Notes under the pieces: generated by a model
Seen by the model: only the letters and a program-made list of their open reading frames with translations
What the model was told of the DNA's origin: nothing
Database searches by the model: none
Position numbers and translations under genes: made by a program
Shown: positions 16,324-24,817 of the stretch, in pieces
Layout of the letters: the number at the start of each line of letters is the position of its first letter
Numbering within the stretch: the first letter of the stretch is position 1
IMG/VR virus record: IMGVR_UViG_3300017991_000203
Span: 1-40,294 of that record
Length of the DNA stretch: 40,294 bases
Source: a virus
Reading direction: 5' to 3' (one strand)

Positions 16324-18249
16324 CTATTCCTCGCAGAACGTATGGGGGTATTCGTCGTAATCGGTAAATGAAAGAACAATTTGTTGAATATCGCTAAAGT
16401 TAACGACCTTATTCGGAGTCTCCGGGTCTAAATCCCCACATGTCCAATGTGGATGACCACTAACATCATTATATATCTCAACCGCAGCGGTAACGTCATC
16501 CATATTCACAACACCATTAGGCGCACTCCACGCCCCGCCAGACTTAGAGCCAACAATATCCGCCCAGTAATAACTGCCGGGTTTATTGATTGTGGACACC
16601 CCAAAGCCATCGTCGAAAACCTCGGCGTCCTTCGTTGTATATAGCATGTAGGTCGCTACCGGAACGATGTGACAATCGCCAACGTGTACAACGCTCGGCC
16701 AGGAATCTGAGTAATACGGAGTGGAAACAACAGTAGACACATTATCTACATCGGGTTCGCCAACCCACCCGAGAACACCTTCTTCTTCTGGGAAATATTC
16801 TGAGTCAGTCATTTCGATCTGGATAGCAACCTCATTAGAAGTCGTTCCTGGAGCAAAAGAAATATATCTGTTCTTCTGATAGTGATGGGGAGATGCTGGA
16901 TCGTCTATGTCGACGCAGTCTTCCGAGTCAGACCCTCCAACGAGACACCAGGGAACATGATAAGCTACTTGCGGAGACAAATCCTGATATCTAACCGTAA
17001 GAAAATTATCGGTATCGACTGTATAAATGTTGTCGAATTCCATGTCTCTCCAATATATTGTGTCGATAATCATCTCATAGTCAGAATCACAGGTGATAGT
17101 AGTAGATGTTCCATTAGTGACCGTACAAGTATATACTTGGCCGTGCCACCCGCAATAATTCTCTTCAGAGAAAACTACATTCAGAACACCATCATCAGAA
17201 CCACTATCACCACTTAGAACAGCGACCTTTGGCAGCTTACCGTGAGATTGATAACAATCAGCAGATGAAACATCGTGTTCCTGGCTAATCGTCGCTATGC
17301 TTCCAAAAGTAATGTCGTCGCTGCCGTCAATTTCTCCAATCTGAATGCGGACAGCATGGGTATCATCGCCATCGGTTTCGTCACCGCGATAGACCAAAGC
17401 AAATCGATCGGATTCTAGAACCGCTACGTCTCGTCCCTGAATATCATCAATACCCAAATAGGCTTGATCTCCGAAGGTAATATCGTCGTTACCGTCAACG
17501 TTGCCGACAATAGCACGAGTATCCGCGCCAACCTCACACCTACGGTAAACCCAAATAAACTTGTCGGAATCCAGCTTCTTAATCACATGAAAATTGGTTG
17601 TACGATTAAGGTTCGATCCATCATCCGGGATAACATCAAGAGAATTAAACCCAGTCACGGACGTACCGCTAACAGTCCCCACAAATGCTTGGGCTCGGCC
17701 ACTGTATGCGTAATATCTAGCACGACCACCAACGACAAACTTGGTGGAACTCAGGACAGCGACATCAAGATGGAAGAGATTATAGGTATAGTCGCCTTGA
17801 TACTGGTTCGTAGTATCAAAGCTAATAGAGGCACTACTTCCTAGACCAGAAATGGAACCGACTACAGCAGTTGTATAATTGGTAGACGCACCGGCCTTGC
17901 GATAAACAAGGATAAACTTGTTATCGGTCAGCATGTCAATCGCATGTGCGTCTATTTCATGATCATCTTCATCAAAAGTCCCCTTGGTCGACCATGCCGA
18001 ACTAGTCGTACCACTAACAATGCTACCATCAGACTGAATCGTTTTAACTACCGCATAATAGTTGTTGCTACTGTCATTCAAGTACGTCACGACAAATCGT
18101 TCTTTACCAGTACTGTCGTCATTCATCATACATGACGATAAATGATGATAATTCCCATAAGTATCTTCTGCACAACTGTCCACCGCCAAACCGGGGCTAG
18201 CAATCCCCATCAAAATCGCAAGAACCAATCCCACAATAAATTTTTTCAT
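16324..18249 (-). CDS. Secreted beta-propeller-like protein with dockerin-like C-terminus
   Basis: 641 aa. A signal peptide is clear (MKKFIVGLVLAILMGIASPGLAVDS). Residues about 40-390 hold repeated blades of the form VAVLxSxxFxxxYR...TRAIVG (for example DVAVLESDRFALVYRGDE), a beta-propeller-like array. The last 110 residues read WADIVG...PNGVVNMDDVTAAVEIY and GDLDPETPNKVVNFSDIQQIV: paired dockerin-type calcium loops typical of Planctomycetota secreted proteins. It may be a host-derived surface or adhesion protein carried as cargo, or a tail-associated receptor binder. Start has GGGAG seven bases upstream. Confidence 0.78.
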   Translation of the reverse strand: MKKFIVGLVLAILMGIASPGLAVDSCAEDTYGNYHHLSSCMMNDDSTGKERFVVTYLNDSSNNYYAVVKTIQSDGSIVSGTTSSAWSTKGTFDEDDHEIDAHAIDMLTDNKFILVYRKAGASTNYTTAVVGSISGLGSSASISFDTTNQYQGDYTYNLFHLDVAVLSSTKFVVGGRARYYAYSGRAQAFVGTVSGTSVTGFNSLDVIPDDGSNLNRTTNFHVIKKLDSDKFIWVYRRCEVGADTRAIVGNVDGNDDITFGDQAYLGIDDIQGRDVAVLESDRFALVYRGDETDGDDTHAVRIQIGEIDGSDDITFGSIATISQEHDVSSADCYQSHGKLPKVAVLSGDSGSDDGVLNVVFSEENYCGWHGQVYTCTVTNGTSTTITCDSDYEMIIDTIYWRDMEFDNIYTVDTDNFLTVRYQDLSPQVAYHVPWCLVGGSDSEDCVDIDDPASPHHYQKNRYISFAPGTTSNEVAIQIEMTDSEYFPEEEGVLGWVGEPDVDNVSTVVSTPYYSDSWPSVVHVGDCHIVPVATYMLYTTKDAEVFDDGFGVSTINKPGSYYWADIVGSKSGGAWSAPNGVVNMDDVTAAVEIYNDVSGHPHWTCGDLDPETPNKVVNFSDIQQIVLSFTDYDEYPHTFCEE

Positions 18250-18270
18250 TACATACTCCCTACTAAGAAA

Positions 18271-18495
18271 CTATTCGCCATCCGGTATGATATCCGGTCC
18301 ATCACCATCCAAGATTATTAGTCGCTGATCCGGATCATCTAGAATGTGTGTGATGCAGCCACCAGCGTGCTTAATCCCATCTATCGTGTGATAGATGCCG
18401 TCTATTGTATCCATATACGACATGAACGCTTCGGCATTCTTCTCCGCATCGACTCCCCTGAAAATGAGACTCACTTCAGCTATTTCTTTTGACAT
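18271..18495 (-). CDS. Unknown small protein
   Basis: 74 aa. Strand-helix-strand pattern (EVSLIFRGVDAEKNAEAFMSYMDTI, CITHILDDPDQRLIILDGD), possibly a small ferredoxin-like fold. It overlaps the HNH gene by 16 bp. No family recognised. Confidence 0.6.
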   Translation of the reverse strand: MSKEIAEVSLIFRGVDAEKNAEAFMSYMDTIDGIYHTIDGIKHAGGCITHILDDPDQRLIILDGDGPDIIPDGE

Positions 18496-19130
18496 TGACT
18501 GGCTCTCTTTTGTCCAACGGGAGTGGTAAGGGCTTCTTCTGTGGGCCAGTTAGCCTCGTTGAGCCTAAAAGATAGTGTGTAGACATTAATGTTCAGTTCT
18601 TCGGCCCAGTCTGTTAAACATTGTGTTCTCCCATCGTGTGTAATTAAGTGGTTATTTCTTTTATTCCTGGCTTGCTCTTGCCTAGTCGCCCACTTGCAAT
18701 TTCCTGGTTCATAATTACCATCATTGTCTATTCTATCAATCGAGTGTCCTTCTGGGCACTCCCCCATATCTTTAAGAAAATTCTCAAATTTTCTCCATCG
18801 TCGACACACCATAATCCCTCGACCGCCATAATGTTTATTGCTTAAGTCGCTACACCTATAAATCATGCAAACCCAGCAATTATATGTTTGGCTAGTAAAC
18901 GCACCACTGGTATGACCATGTTTGGTCGAACCTTCTATAGACCTTTCCTTCTGCAAACAGCCACAACTTTTGGTATGACCGCTTTTGAGATTACAACTAG
19001 ATATTACCTTTTTTGTCCCACAGTCACATCTACACAGCCATCTGGTGTGGCCACCTTTGGCATTATCAGTCCTTGAAACAACGATAAGTCTACCAAACCG
19101 CTGTCCAGTTATATCCACGGGCTTACCCAT
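18480..19130 (-). CDS. HNH/AP2-type homing endonuclease-like protein
   Basis: 216 aa. Zinc-binding N-terminus (WLCRCDCGT, SCGCLQKER) followed by the common phage block HYGGRGIMVCRRWRKFENF, MGECPEGHSIDRIDNDGNY, EPGNCKWATRQEQ, a degenerate HNH-type site. The C-terminus (LTDWAEELNINVYTLSFRL) is an HTH-like recognition element. It has GGAGG upstream and lies between the collagen-like and a small gene, consistent with a mobile insertion. Confidence 0.85.
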   Translation of the reverse strand: MGKPVDITGQRFGRLIVVSRTDNAKGGHTRWLCRCDCGTKKVISSCNLKSGHTKSCGCLQKERSIEGSTKHGHTSGAFTSQTYNCWVCMIYRCSDLSNKHYGGRGIMVCRRWRKFENFLKDMGECPEGHSIDRIDNDGNYEPGNCKWATRQEQARNKRNNHLITHDGRTQCLTDWAEELNINVYTLSFRLNEANWPTEEALTTPVGQKRASQCQKK

Positions 19131-19164
19131 ATCTTTCCTCCAAAGTGCCGAATCAAATCGGTGT

Positions 19165-19187
19165 CCCCCGGTCGGGGGACCTCACTT
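19165..19187. terminator. Strong GC hairpin between collagen-like and HNH genes
   Basis: GTCCCCC-GGTC-GGGGGAC forms a perfect 7-bp stem with a 4-base loop. There is no U-run, so it may act as a message-stabilising or processing hairpin below the collagen-like gene, and not as a classical terminator. Confidence 0.5.
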
Positions 19188-19190
19188 CAT

Positions 19191-20741
19191 CTAGAGATGA
19201 TATTTCCGCGACCTAAGCTTCATCAATCCCAAAAGTGGGAGCATCGCGACAAGCGAAATCCCTCCGAAAGCACCACAAACACCAGTAGTGGGAGCCTCTT
19301 CTGGAACTAGATCGGTGATCACCTCCTCAACCGGTTCAGCACCTTCTCCACAGTTATGCACGATAACTTCCGATTTCCCACACACCACAGTACAGGTAGC
19401 ATCTAGATTATCTACTACTTCACAGCCTTCACCATCAACGCCATTCTGACCCGGTTCTCCTACTGGTCCTTGAGGACCTTCTGGACCGATATCTCCCTGC
19501 GGACCAGCCGGACCTTCAGGACCCTGGATACCGGGCTCACCTTGCAAGCCGGTCGATCCCACCTGACCATCTACACCATCACTGCCATCAGCACCATCAT
19601 CACCACGGCAGTCAAGCACGTCCACAGAACCATCAGCATTAGTATCTTCCGTGAAATTGCATACCTCTTCAGCCACTGTGTAGTCCAAATCGGTCATACT
19701 GAAAACGTACTCAACACAGCCAACATCGGTCTCGCAAACCGAACCCTCATACGTCTTGGCCATCTGGACTGCCTTGCTCGTCAGGCCATCTGGTAGCTCA
19801 CATTGATATTCCATCAAAAACTCATCCGGACATTCCCCATCAAACATCCTGCGTAACCGGGGAGCACAGAAATCCCGTCGCCGATTTCCGTTAAGGTCCC
19901 AGCAGTTCAGACCATTTACCACGGTAGCCGTAGATTCGCCACAATGGATAACAGCCATTCGTGGGAAATTCTCTACCCAACAAGAGTCTCCATCGCGACC
20001 ATCATCGCCATCCTGGCCATCACAAACAGTGGTCGAGGTATCGTCACCACAGGTAATAACTGCACAATCACCGTCTTGCTCAACATAGCAAGATTCGCCA
20101 TCTTCACCCGGCTCGCCATCGCAAACCGTTGCACTGGTACCATCTTCGCAGGAGATGTGAGCGCAAAGACCATCCTGCTCGACAGAACAAGAAAATCCAG
20201 GAATACCCGGAGGACCGGGAGGACCGGGATCGCCATCGGTGCCGTCTTCACCATCGTATAGGTATGCTACTGTCTCACCGCAGGTAATAGCCACAAATCC
20301 ATCACCCTGTTCTACGGTACAATCATCGCCATCCTCGCACTGCGGACAACAATAAATGACAGTTAAATCAACATTGACGGTCTTCTTGTGGCTGGTACAG
20401 TTTTCTCCAGCAAAAGTCTTGACCTGAACGTTGCCGAGACCCTGAGTGCCGGGAGCCAACATGGTGAAAACTTCAGTGAAATTTTGGCGACCATCACTGC
20501 TATAGTGATTGGGATTATCATAACAAACCCCGTCGATACTAGTACTCTTCCACTTCTGGACACTGTACCACTTGCCATATAGTTCTACGTTCACGGTAAC
20601 CTGAACTTCATCACCGGGACAAGCAGTAACCGGATCAAGTGATACAGAAGTAATCTTGTGGTGACAAGCCTCAGCTACGCTAGGAGTAGCAGCAAGACAC
20701 CAACAGGCCAGCAGTCCAACAATAACCTTACTGATCTTCAT
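19191..20741 (-). CDS. Collagen-like surface protein with signal peptide and C-terminal anchor
   Basis: 516 aa from ATG 20741 (GGAG nine bases upstream). A signal peptide (VIVGLLACWCLAATPSVAEA) is followed by a cysteine-rich body with a repeated unit of the type CxVEQDGxCAxITCGDxTxxxVCDG, Gly-X-Y collagen segments (GDPGPPGPPGIPG; GEPGIQGPEGPAGPQG), and a C-terminal GG-hydrophobic-basic tail (LVAMLPLLGLMKLRSRK) like a CTERM sorting signal. A signal peptide plus sorting tail suggests export to the host surface; collagen-like repeats also occur in phage tail fibres. Confidence 0.78.
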   Translation of the reverse strand: MKISKVIVGLLACWCLAATPSVAEACHHKITSVSLDPVTACPGDEVQVTVNVELYGKWYSVQKWKSTSIDGVCYDNPNHYSSDGRQNFTEVFTMLAPGTQGLGNVQVKTFAGENCTSHKKTVNVDLTVIYCCPQCEDGDDCTVEQGDGFVAITCGETVAYLYDGEDGTDGDPGPPGPPGIPGFSCSVEQDGLCAHISCEDGTSATVCDGEPGEDGESCYVEQDGDCAVITCGDDTSTTVCDGQDGDDGRDGDSCWVENFPRMAVIHCGESTATVVNGLNCWDLNGNRRRDFCAPRLRRMFDGECPDEFLMEYQCELPDGLTSKAVQMAKTYEGSVCETDVGCVEYVFSMTDLDYTVAEEVCNFTEDTNADGSVDVLDCRGDDGADGSDGVDGQVGSTGLQGEPGIQGPEGPAGPQGDIGPEGPQGPVGEPGQNGVDGEGCEVVDNLDATCTVVCGKSEVIVHNCGEGAEPVEEVITDLVPEEAPTTGVCGAFGGISLVAMLPLLGLMKLRSRKYHL

Positions 20742-20760
20742 ACGCCGATTCTCCATTTAA

Positions 20761-20970
20761 CTAGTCGCCCAACCAACCGTTACCAAGACTGTCGCCAAGA
20801 GGAGCCACGGGGATTACCAAATCCAAGCCATTCCGAAGCTCAAGCTCTACACCACCATATACCGTCTCGCCATTTACAACTGGACCAACGGCCAATTTCC
20901 AGGATTCAACAGCACACGTCCCAGTAGCCAACACACAGGACCCAAACAAAATAGCAAGCTTACGAATCAT
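20761..20970 (-). CDS. Small secreted protein
   Basis: 69 aa from ATG 20970. MIRKLAILFGSCVLATGTC is a signal peptide; the mature part (GPVVNGETVYGGVELELRNGL) looks like a small beta barrel. It lies just upstream of the collagen-like gene and may be secreted with it. Role unknown. Confidence 0.65.
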   Translation of the reverse strand: MIRKLAILFGSCVLATGTCAVESWKLAVGPVVNGETVYGGVELELRNGLDLVIPVAPLGDSLGNGWLGD

Positions 20971-21163
20971 TCGACGTTTCTCCTTCTGTGACTGGGGCAA
21001 CATCAACCGTGGGAAAGAAATTGGGACGACCAGCCGGTGGCCGACCACGACCAAATCTCACGCCGACAAAACCATCCTTAACTTCGCTGACACTTCCAGT
21101 CTTCCCGACCACCTTCGGACAACCATCGCACTTCGTAATACACACCTTATCACCAACGTTCAT
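20960..21163 (-). CDS. KOW/SH3-like small protein
   Basis: 67 aa. MNVGDKVCITKCDGCPKVVG, KTGSVSEVKDGFVGVRFGRG is the beta pattern of a KOW/SH3-like barrel (GDKV...G..G.V). GGAG lies eight bases before the ATG. It overlaps the next start by 11 bp. Function unknown; binding to nucleic acid or protein is possible. Confidence 0.62.
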   Translation of the reverse strand: MNVGDKVCITKCDGCPKVVGKTGSVSEVKDGFVGVRFGRGRPPAGRPNFFPTVDVAPVTEGETSNDS

Positions 21164-21182
21164 CTTTTTTCTCCAAAAATTC

Positions 21183-21383
21183 CTATCGCACCTGAATACG
21201 ACAACACAAAGCTAACCAACCAGCCCCAAAACCGTACTTAGCACTACCGCGACCAATAAGTCTCGGTTTCCACCAAATAGGTTTGCCATAACCGATCCAC
21301 AAACCAATTGAATGTTGTTTCCAGCCAATAGCAAAAACAAAGCCACGTTCCGGTTCAACAATATGCTTTGCTGTAATCTTCAT
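21183..21383 (-). CDS. Unknown Trp-rich small protein
   Basis: 66 aa, rich in Trp, Gly and Arg (WKQHSIGLWIGYGKPIWW). It starts four bases after the stop of the preceding gene, without a strong SD. No family recognised. Confidence 0.5.
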   Translation of the reverse strand: MKITAKHIVEPERGFVFAIGWKQHSIGLWIGYGKPIWWKPRLIGRGSAKYGFGAGWLALCCRIQVR

Positions 21384-21386
21384 CGA

Positions 21387-21704
21387 TTATACTGGAACAA
21401 CTTTAACAACTTCAACCTTCAACGGACCATTACCGTATTGCTCACCACCACCATATTGCTTCCGAAAATCTTTAGCTGCCTGTTCGGCTCTTTTCCTGGT
21501 CAAAAATATCTGTGGAGGACCAGCATAATCCAGCCACAGGTAACACCATTTATCCCTATCCCAAAACAACCCGCGATATCTAACAATATACCACGGAGGA
21601 TCGGCGGGGAAAGTGCTATTTAAGCCAAGATTGTCTTGGTCACAAAACTCTATCGATCCACCTCTCCAGTAAACCATTTTCGTTCTAGGACCTTTTATGG
21701 TCAT
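21387..21704 (-). CDS. Unknown protein
   Basis: 105 aa with GGAG eight bases upstream. Aromatic, beta-rich middle (PPWYIVRYRGLFWDRDKW) and a helix (RKRAEQAAKDFRKQYG). No family recognised; similar layouts occur in phage single-domain unknowns. Confidence 0.6.
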   Translation of the reverse strand: MTIKGPRTKMVYWRGGSIEFCDQDNLGLNSTFPADPPWYIVRYRGLFWDRDKWCYLWLDYAGPPQIFLTRKRAEQAAKDFRKQYGGGEQYGNGPLKVEVVKVVPV

Positions 21705-21904
21705 TGTGGTTTCTCCAAACCAGTTTGATAATCAATTTCATCTGACTGAGGATATCCTTCTGGGAACTCATGCCTATTCCCACAATTAAAACACTGAAAC
21801 CCTTCCAGGTCTGGTGCTGTCAGATCACCAGTATCCCCGTCGCACAACCAATTCGGAGTATCACACCCCTCGCACCAAATTTTATACCAGGTTTCGGTGT
21901 GCAT
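21701..21904 (-). CDS. Small zinc-ribbon protein
   Basis: 67 aa. CEGCDTPNWLCDG and CFNCGNRHEFPEGY provide a CxxC...CxxC zinc ribbon. AAGGC lies upstream; it shares 4 bp (ATGA-like) with the next gene and one base with the previous one. Function unknown. Confidence 0.65.
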   Translation of the reverse strand: MHTETWYKIWCEGCDTPNWLCDGDTGDLTAPDLEGFQCFNCGNRHEFPEGYPQSDEIDYQTGLEKPQ

Positions 21905-22149
21905 TACCAGCCTTTCAGTGACTTAATAGCTCTAGCTATAGATATAACAGCATCAGCAGCAATGTCCTTCTGGGTTTTGGATACACCAAAGCCCATTTTC
22001 GTGGTACCTCTCGAAATTGGCACAGTAGCTTTCATGGCTTCTTCAAGTCGCTCTGCTGCATCATAAAGTTGTCTAATGAGGACGGGATTACAAACCACAT
22101 TTTCTTCTCGGTATATCGGTGCTTTGTTTCTAGCCAAAATGCGATCCAT
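21904..22149 (-). CDS. Unknown helical protein
   Basis: 81 aa, helical (LIRQLYDAAERLEEAMKATV; DIAADAVISIARAIKSLKGW). It overlaps the previous gene by 20 bp. No family recognised. Confidence 0.58.
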   Translation of the reverse strand: MDRILARNKAPIYREENVVCNPVLIRQLYDAAERLEEAMKATVPISRGTTKMGFGVSKTQKDIAADAVISIARAIKSLKGW

Positions 22150-22462
22150 CCCAAAAAGTACCTATTCTGAATTCCGAACATCCAAACCGTAATTCTAACC
22201 CATAAATGCTAAATTTCAAATCACGAATACCTTTCTTCATGATGTCTTTAACAGTATGGGGCCACCAGAACATGTTTTTGTAGGAATTTGGTTTACGCTC
22301 TTCCTCTTCGATCTGATCAATGATATAGCTTGTTAGTCTCAGTTCGGCATAAGCATCTAGGCAAACAATAGTAGGACGGTTGCCGGTTTGTCGCGAATAT
22401 TCTATCTTCATCCGACAGATTTCGTCTATAATCGATTGTCTGGGCTTCTTGGTTGTTAACAT
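22130..22462 (-). CDS. Unknown protein
   Basis: 110 aa with GAGG upstream of the ATG. Contains RPTIVCLDAYAELRLTSYII and a second beta region (LKFSIYGLELRFG). Possibly a small alpha/beta domain of a phage structural type; no family recognised. Confidence 0.58.
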   Translation of the reverse strand: MLTTKKPRQSIIDEICRMKIEYSRQTGNRPTIVCLDAYAELRLTSYIIDQIEEEERKPNSYKNMFWWPHTVKDIMKKGIRDLKFSIYGLELRFGCSEFRIGTFWDGSHFG

Positions 22463-22509
22463 TGCACCTCGTATCCATCTTCAAAGCGGCGAAGGCATTT
22501 TCCCGAGCA

Positions 22510-22812
22510 TCAACCCTTAACATCTTTAGCCTCCCCAAGCTGCTGCAATTCTGCCGTAGTCGTTGTGGTTATATCCTTAAGGTGTCCCACTTTCCGAATC
22601 TTCTTGTGCAAGCACTCGTCGCATACGAGAATCTGCAAACATGCCTGTCCCTTGGTGTCAGGTCCTGGGTCGAAGAAGGTAGAGCCGAAATTGCCGAAGG
22701 ACCTAAAAACCAACCCATTATATGCTGGACCAATAATCATGGGATTATCTTCGGCCTCAACCTCAATCAGTCGATTGCAGCAAAAGCATTTATGTCTCTG
22801 GTATTCACTCAT
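22510..22812 (-). CDS. Zinc-binding unknown protein
   Basis: 100 aa. Cys pairs CFCC near residue 9 and CDEC near 73 could form one zinc site. The start overlaps the preceding stop (ATGAGTGA). No family recognised. Confidence 0.6.
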   Translation of the reverse strand: MSEYQRHKCFCCNRLIEVEAEDNPMIIGPAYNGLVFRSFGNFGSTFFDPGPDTKGQACLQILVCDECLHKKIRKVGHLKDITTTTTAELQQLGEAKDVKG

Positions 22813-22993
22813 TCTCTAGCCACACCTCATATCGCCCAGGTCCGATTCTCTTAGACTTAATGGTAGCCCTCTGGCCATGACGGAAAACCCATGATCCATG
22901 TCTATCCAGAATAGCCTGGAGCTTCTTCGTGGACACAACTTCTTTGAAGCAGTTAATTTTCCAATGATTGATGTTTAGATCGTTTTTATCCAT
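22805..22993 (-). CDS. Unknown small protein
   Basis: 62 aa from ATG 22993, preceded by GGAAGG. Contains KKLQAILDRHGSWVFRHGQRA and KRIGPGRYEVWLENE, a small alpha-beta pattern. No family recognised. Confidence 0.6.
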   Translation of the reverse strand: MDKNDLNINHWKINCFKEVVSTKKLQAILDRHGSWVFRHGQRATIKSKRIGPGRYEVWLENE

Positions 22994-23201
22994 CTCGGCC
23001 AACCTTCCAGAGAGCAACTATCTCGGCAATCCGGACCATAGATGCATGAGTACTACCTTTGTCTCCAGCTATCTGACTCAACTCATCACAACAGGAATCA
23101 CACAGCGGGATCACCGTATTCGCGATAGCGATAGTCCATGTAGCCCGTTCGTCACAATGTAAGCATTTTGTCCTATTACTTACAGCCTCTCTAATCTCCA
23201 C
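22986..23201 (-). CDS. Small double CxxC zinc protein
   Basis: 71 aa from GTG 23201, which has GGAGG nine bases upstream; the longer ATG form has no SD and a non-coding-like N-terminus. KCLHCDERATW and LCDSCCDEL form a zinc site. It overlaps the membrane-protein gene upstream by 11 bp. Function unknown. Confidence 0.6.
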   Translation of the reverse strand: MEIREAVSNRTKCLHCDERATWTIAIANTVIPLCDSCCDELSQIAGDKGSTHASMVRIAEIVALWKVGRDG

Positions 23202-23409
23202 GATGATATTCCTCCGAATAAGCCGATCCAAAATCGGGCGGTGCCGTAACGGTCCCGATGGACCACAAAAGTGCGAGACCAGCAATGAGGGTGATTGACC
23301 AGCCAACAACACAAACCGTTAGCCAGCGACGTAGATTCTTGTTTTTGGCCTCTTCGTCGTCTAGCTTCCTCACTATGGTCAGGGCGGAACTCTCTGGTTC
23401 GTAAAGCAT
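23191..23409 (-). CDS. Single-pass membrane protein
   Basis: 72 aa from ATG 23409 (GGAG seven bases upstream). A charged N-terminal helix (KLDDEEAKNKNLRR) leads into one membrane segment (WLTVCVVGWSITLIAGLALL). First gene after the AGAACA/TATAAC promoter at 23463-23435. Function unknown; small inner-membrane phage proteins include holin and superinfection factors. Confidence 0.65.
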   Translation of the reverse strand: MLYEPESSALTIVRKLDDEEAKNKNLRRWLTVCVVGWSITLIAGLALLWSIGTVTAPPDFGSAYSEEYHRGD

Positions 23410-23434
23410 TTCGAATCTCCATCGCAACTACTAC

Positions 23435-23463
23435 GTTATACCATCAAACCTGGGTTTTGTTCG
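23435..23463 (-). promoter_or_regulatory. Phage promoter, CGAACA-N10-TTGATGG-TATAAC class
   Basis: CGAACA, ten bases, TTGATGG, then TATAAC (23440-23435) followed by GTAGTA. Spacer 17 bp, matching the promoters at 8097, 26444 and 27190. It sits just before the membrane-protein gene at 23409. Confidence 0.68.
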
Positions 23464-23477
23464 TGAATAAATCAGAA

Positions 23478-23711
23478 TTATTTTTGCCAGTTATCGGTCT
23501 GTCTCTTCCTTAACGATTCAAGTATCGCCCTCTTTTCCTGCTCAACTTTATTCTGATCTATCTCGAAAAAGTCAGCCAATAGATCATCAATGGACTTCGG
23601 CATATGGACACCATGTTTTTCTCGCACCCACTCAATGAATTCGCCGACAACTTGACTCTTGTCGGCAATGGCGTGAAGTTTATCACACTCTGGAGTTTGT
23701 ATGTCTCCCAT
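23478..23711 (-). CDS. Unknown helical protein
   Basis: 77 aa from ATG 23711 (GGAG six bases upstream). Begins MGDIQTPECDKLHAIADKS, a start often seen in small phage proteins; the C-terminus is basic-helical (EQEKRAILESLRKRQ). A promoter lies downstream of it, so it ends a transcription unit or reads through. Confidence 0.62.
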   Translation of the reverse strand: MGDIQTPECDKLHAIADKSQVVGEFIEWVREKHGVHMPKSIDDLLADFFEIDQNKVEQEKRAILESLRKRQTDNWQK

Positions 23712-23713
23712 CA

Positions 23714-24355
23714 TCAACTCCTGGTTCCCAAAAAGACATCTCGCCACTTCCGATATTTGTGATATACAATGCCATAATCACTATTATCATCGACAAGCAT
23801 CTTCTCGCACAATATGGCACAGTAATCATAAGCGAGCTTTTGAGATTCAGTTAGTTCTTTCCTCGTCGTCGTACATCTATCATGCGCTCGTCCCCATATT
23901 CTCGCTGCTCCCTTGGCGGTATTCCACCACTGCTGTGGAGCACGTATCTTCTCCCCTCTAGCATTACATCTTTTGCTAGGGAAATTGGCTAAATCCTCGA
24001 AAAATGCAGCAGTATATTCACACAAATCACCAAATGACATATCGCTAGGATCAAGCGTAATCTCGTTAAAATACCGAGCGACTCTGTTCATGCCAACAAC
24101 TTGTGCGGCAAGACCGTCTTGGGTATACACCTTAGAATCGGACTTCCTGGTAGAACTGTCGGCATGGCTACTCCCAAACCGCTTTCTGCGATACGTACCA
24201 ATGCGAGCACTGGACCACGTCACACCAAACACAGCAAAAATGGCCTCACTGATATCTGGATTTGACCGATTGTCTGCGTGCATCCACTCAATGACCTTTT
24301 GGGCATTCTCATGATTCTGTAGATGTGGTCGTGTCTTTTCCTGCTGAGTCTTCAT
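23714..24355 (-). CDS. Unknown protein, possible N-terminal HTH
   Basis: 213 aa. NAQKVIEWMHADNRSNPDISEAIFAVFGVTWSSARIGTYR may form a helix-turn-helix; the rest is helical with Trp-rich middle (QQWWNTAKGAARIWGRAHDRC). No family recognised. Largest gene in this stretch; DNA binding is only a guess. Confidence 0.6.
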   Translation of the reverse strand: MKTQQEKTRPHLQNHENAQKVIEWMHADNRSNPDISEAIFAVFGVTWSSARIGTYRRKRFGSSHADSSTRKSDSKVYTQDGLAAQVVGMNRVARYFNEITLDPSDMSFGDLCEYTAAFFEDLANFPSKRCNARGEKIRAPQQWWNTAKGAARIWGRAHDRCTTTRKELTESQKLAYDYCAILCEKMLVDDNSDYGIVYHKYRKWRDVFLGTRS

Positions 24356-24366
24356 CTCACTTTCTC

Positions 24367-24618
24367 CTAACCAAAAACTTCCCTAAGATTCTCGTACGTT
24401 AACCTACGTTGCATTGCATCAACATCCTCTGCGACGACCGAATCGTCGCCAGACCCTTCGGGCTGTATAATTTCTGGATTGCATCCATTCCATTCGTGGC
24501 TATTCACGCATTCAAAGTTCACGGTCTGCTCACCGTCCACAGACAAGGAATAATACATTTGTACTATAAGCCCACCACACTTGGGACATAGAGAATTGTC
24601 AATCACTGTATCACTCAC
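24367..24618 (-). CDS. Zinc-ribbon protein
   Basis: 83 aa. CPKCGG near residue 11 with a later Cys-His pair (FECVNSHEW) suggests a small zinc ribbon; the C-terminus is acidic then helical. Overlaps the next gene upstream by 8 bp. Function unknown. Confidence 0.62.
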   Translation of the reverse strand: MSDTVIDNSLCPKCGGLIVQMYYSLSVDGEQTVNFECVNSHEWNGCNPEIIQPEGSGDDSVVAEDVDAMQRRLTYENLREVFG

Positions 24619-24814
24619 ACCTTAACCTCTCCTCAAGCTCACTAACCCTTTTAGATATTACCTTCAGATCACTAGTGGTAACCCAATATGGACGACTATC
24701 CAGGCGAACTTGGAACGACTCGGTATCACTGTCGAACAAGAGGGAACCAAGGTAAATATCATCTCGATAGATAGTATAGCTGAGACCACGGTTAGAGGCT
24801 TCTAAAATAATCAC
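24611..24814 (-). CDS. Unknown small protein
   Basis: 67 aa. Beta-rich start (LSYTIYRDDIYLGSLLFDSD) and a C-terminal coiled coil (LKVISKRVSELEERL). No family recognised. Confidence 0.6.
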   Translation of the reverse strand: MIILEASNRGLSYTIYRDDIYLGSLLFDSDTESFQVRLDSRPYWVTTSDLKVISKRVSELEERLRCE

Positions 24815-24817
24815 GCA

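Noticed and set aside
23180-23422. 80-codon minus frame beside the membrane protein
   Set aside because: It overlaps 23191-23409 in another frame; that gene has an SD and a clear membrane segment.
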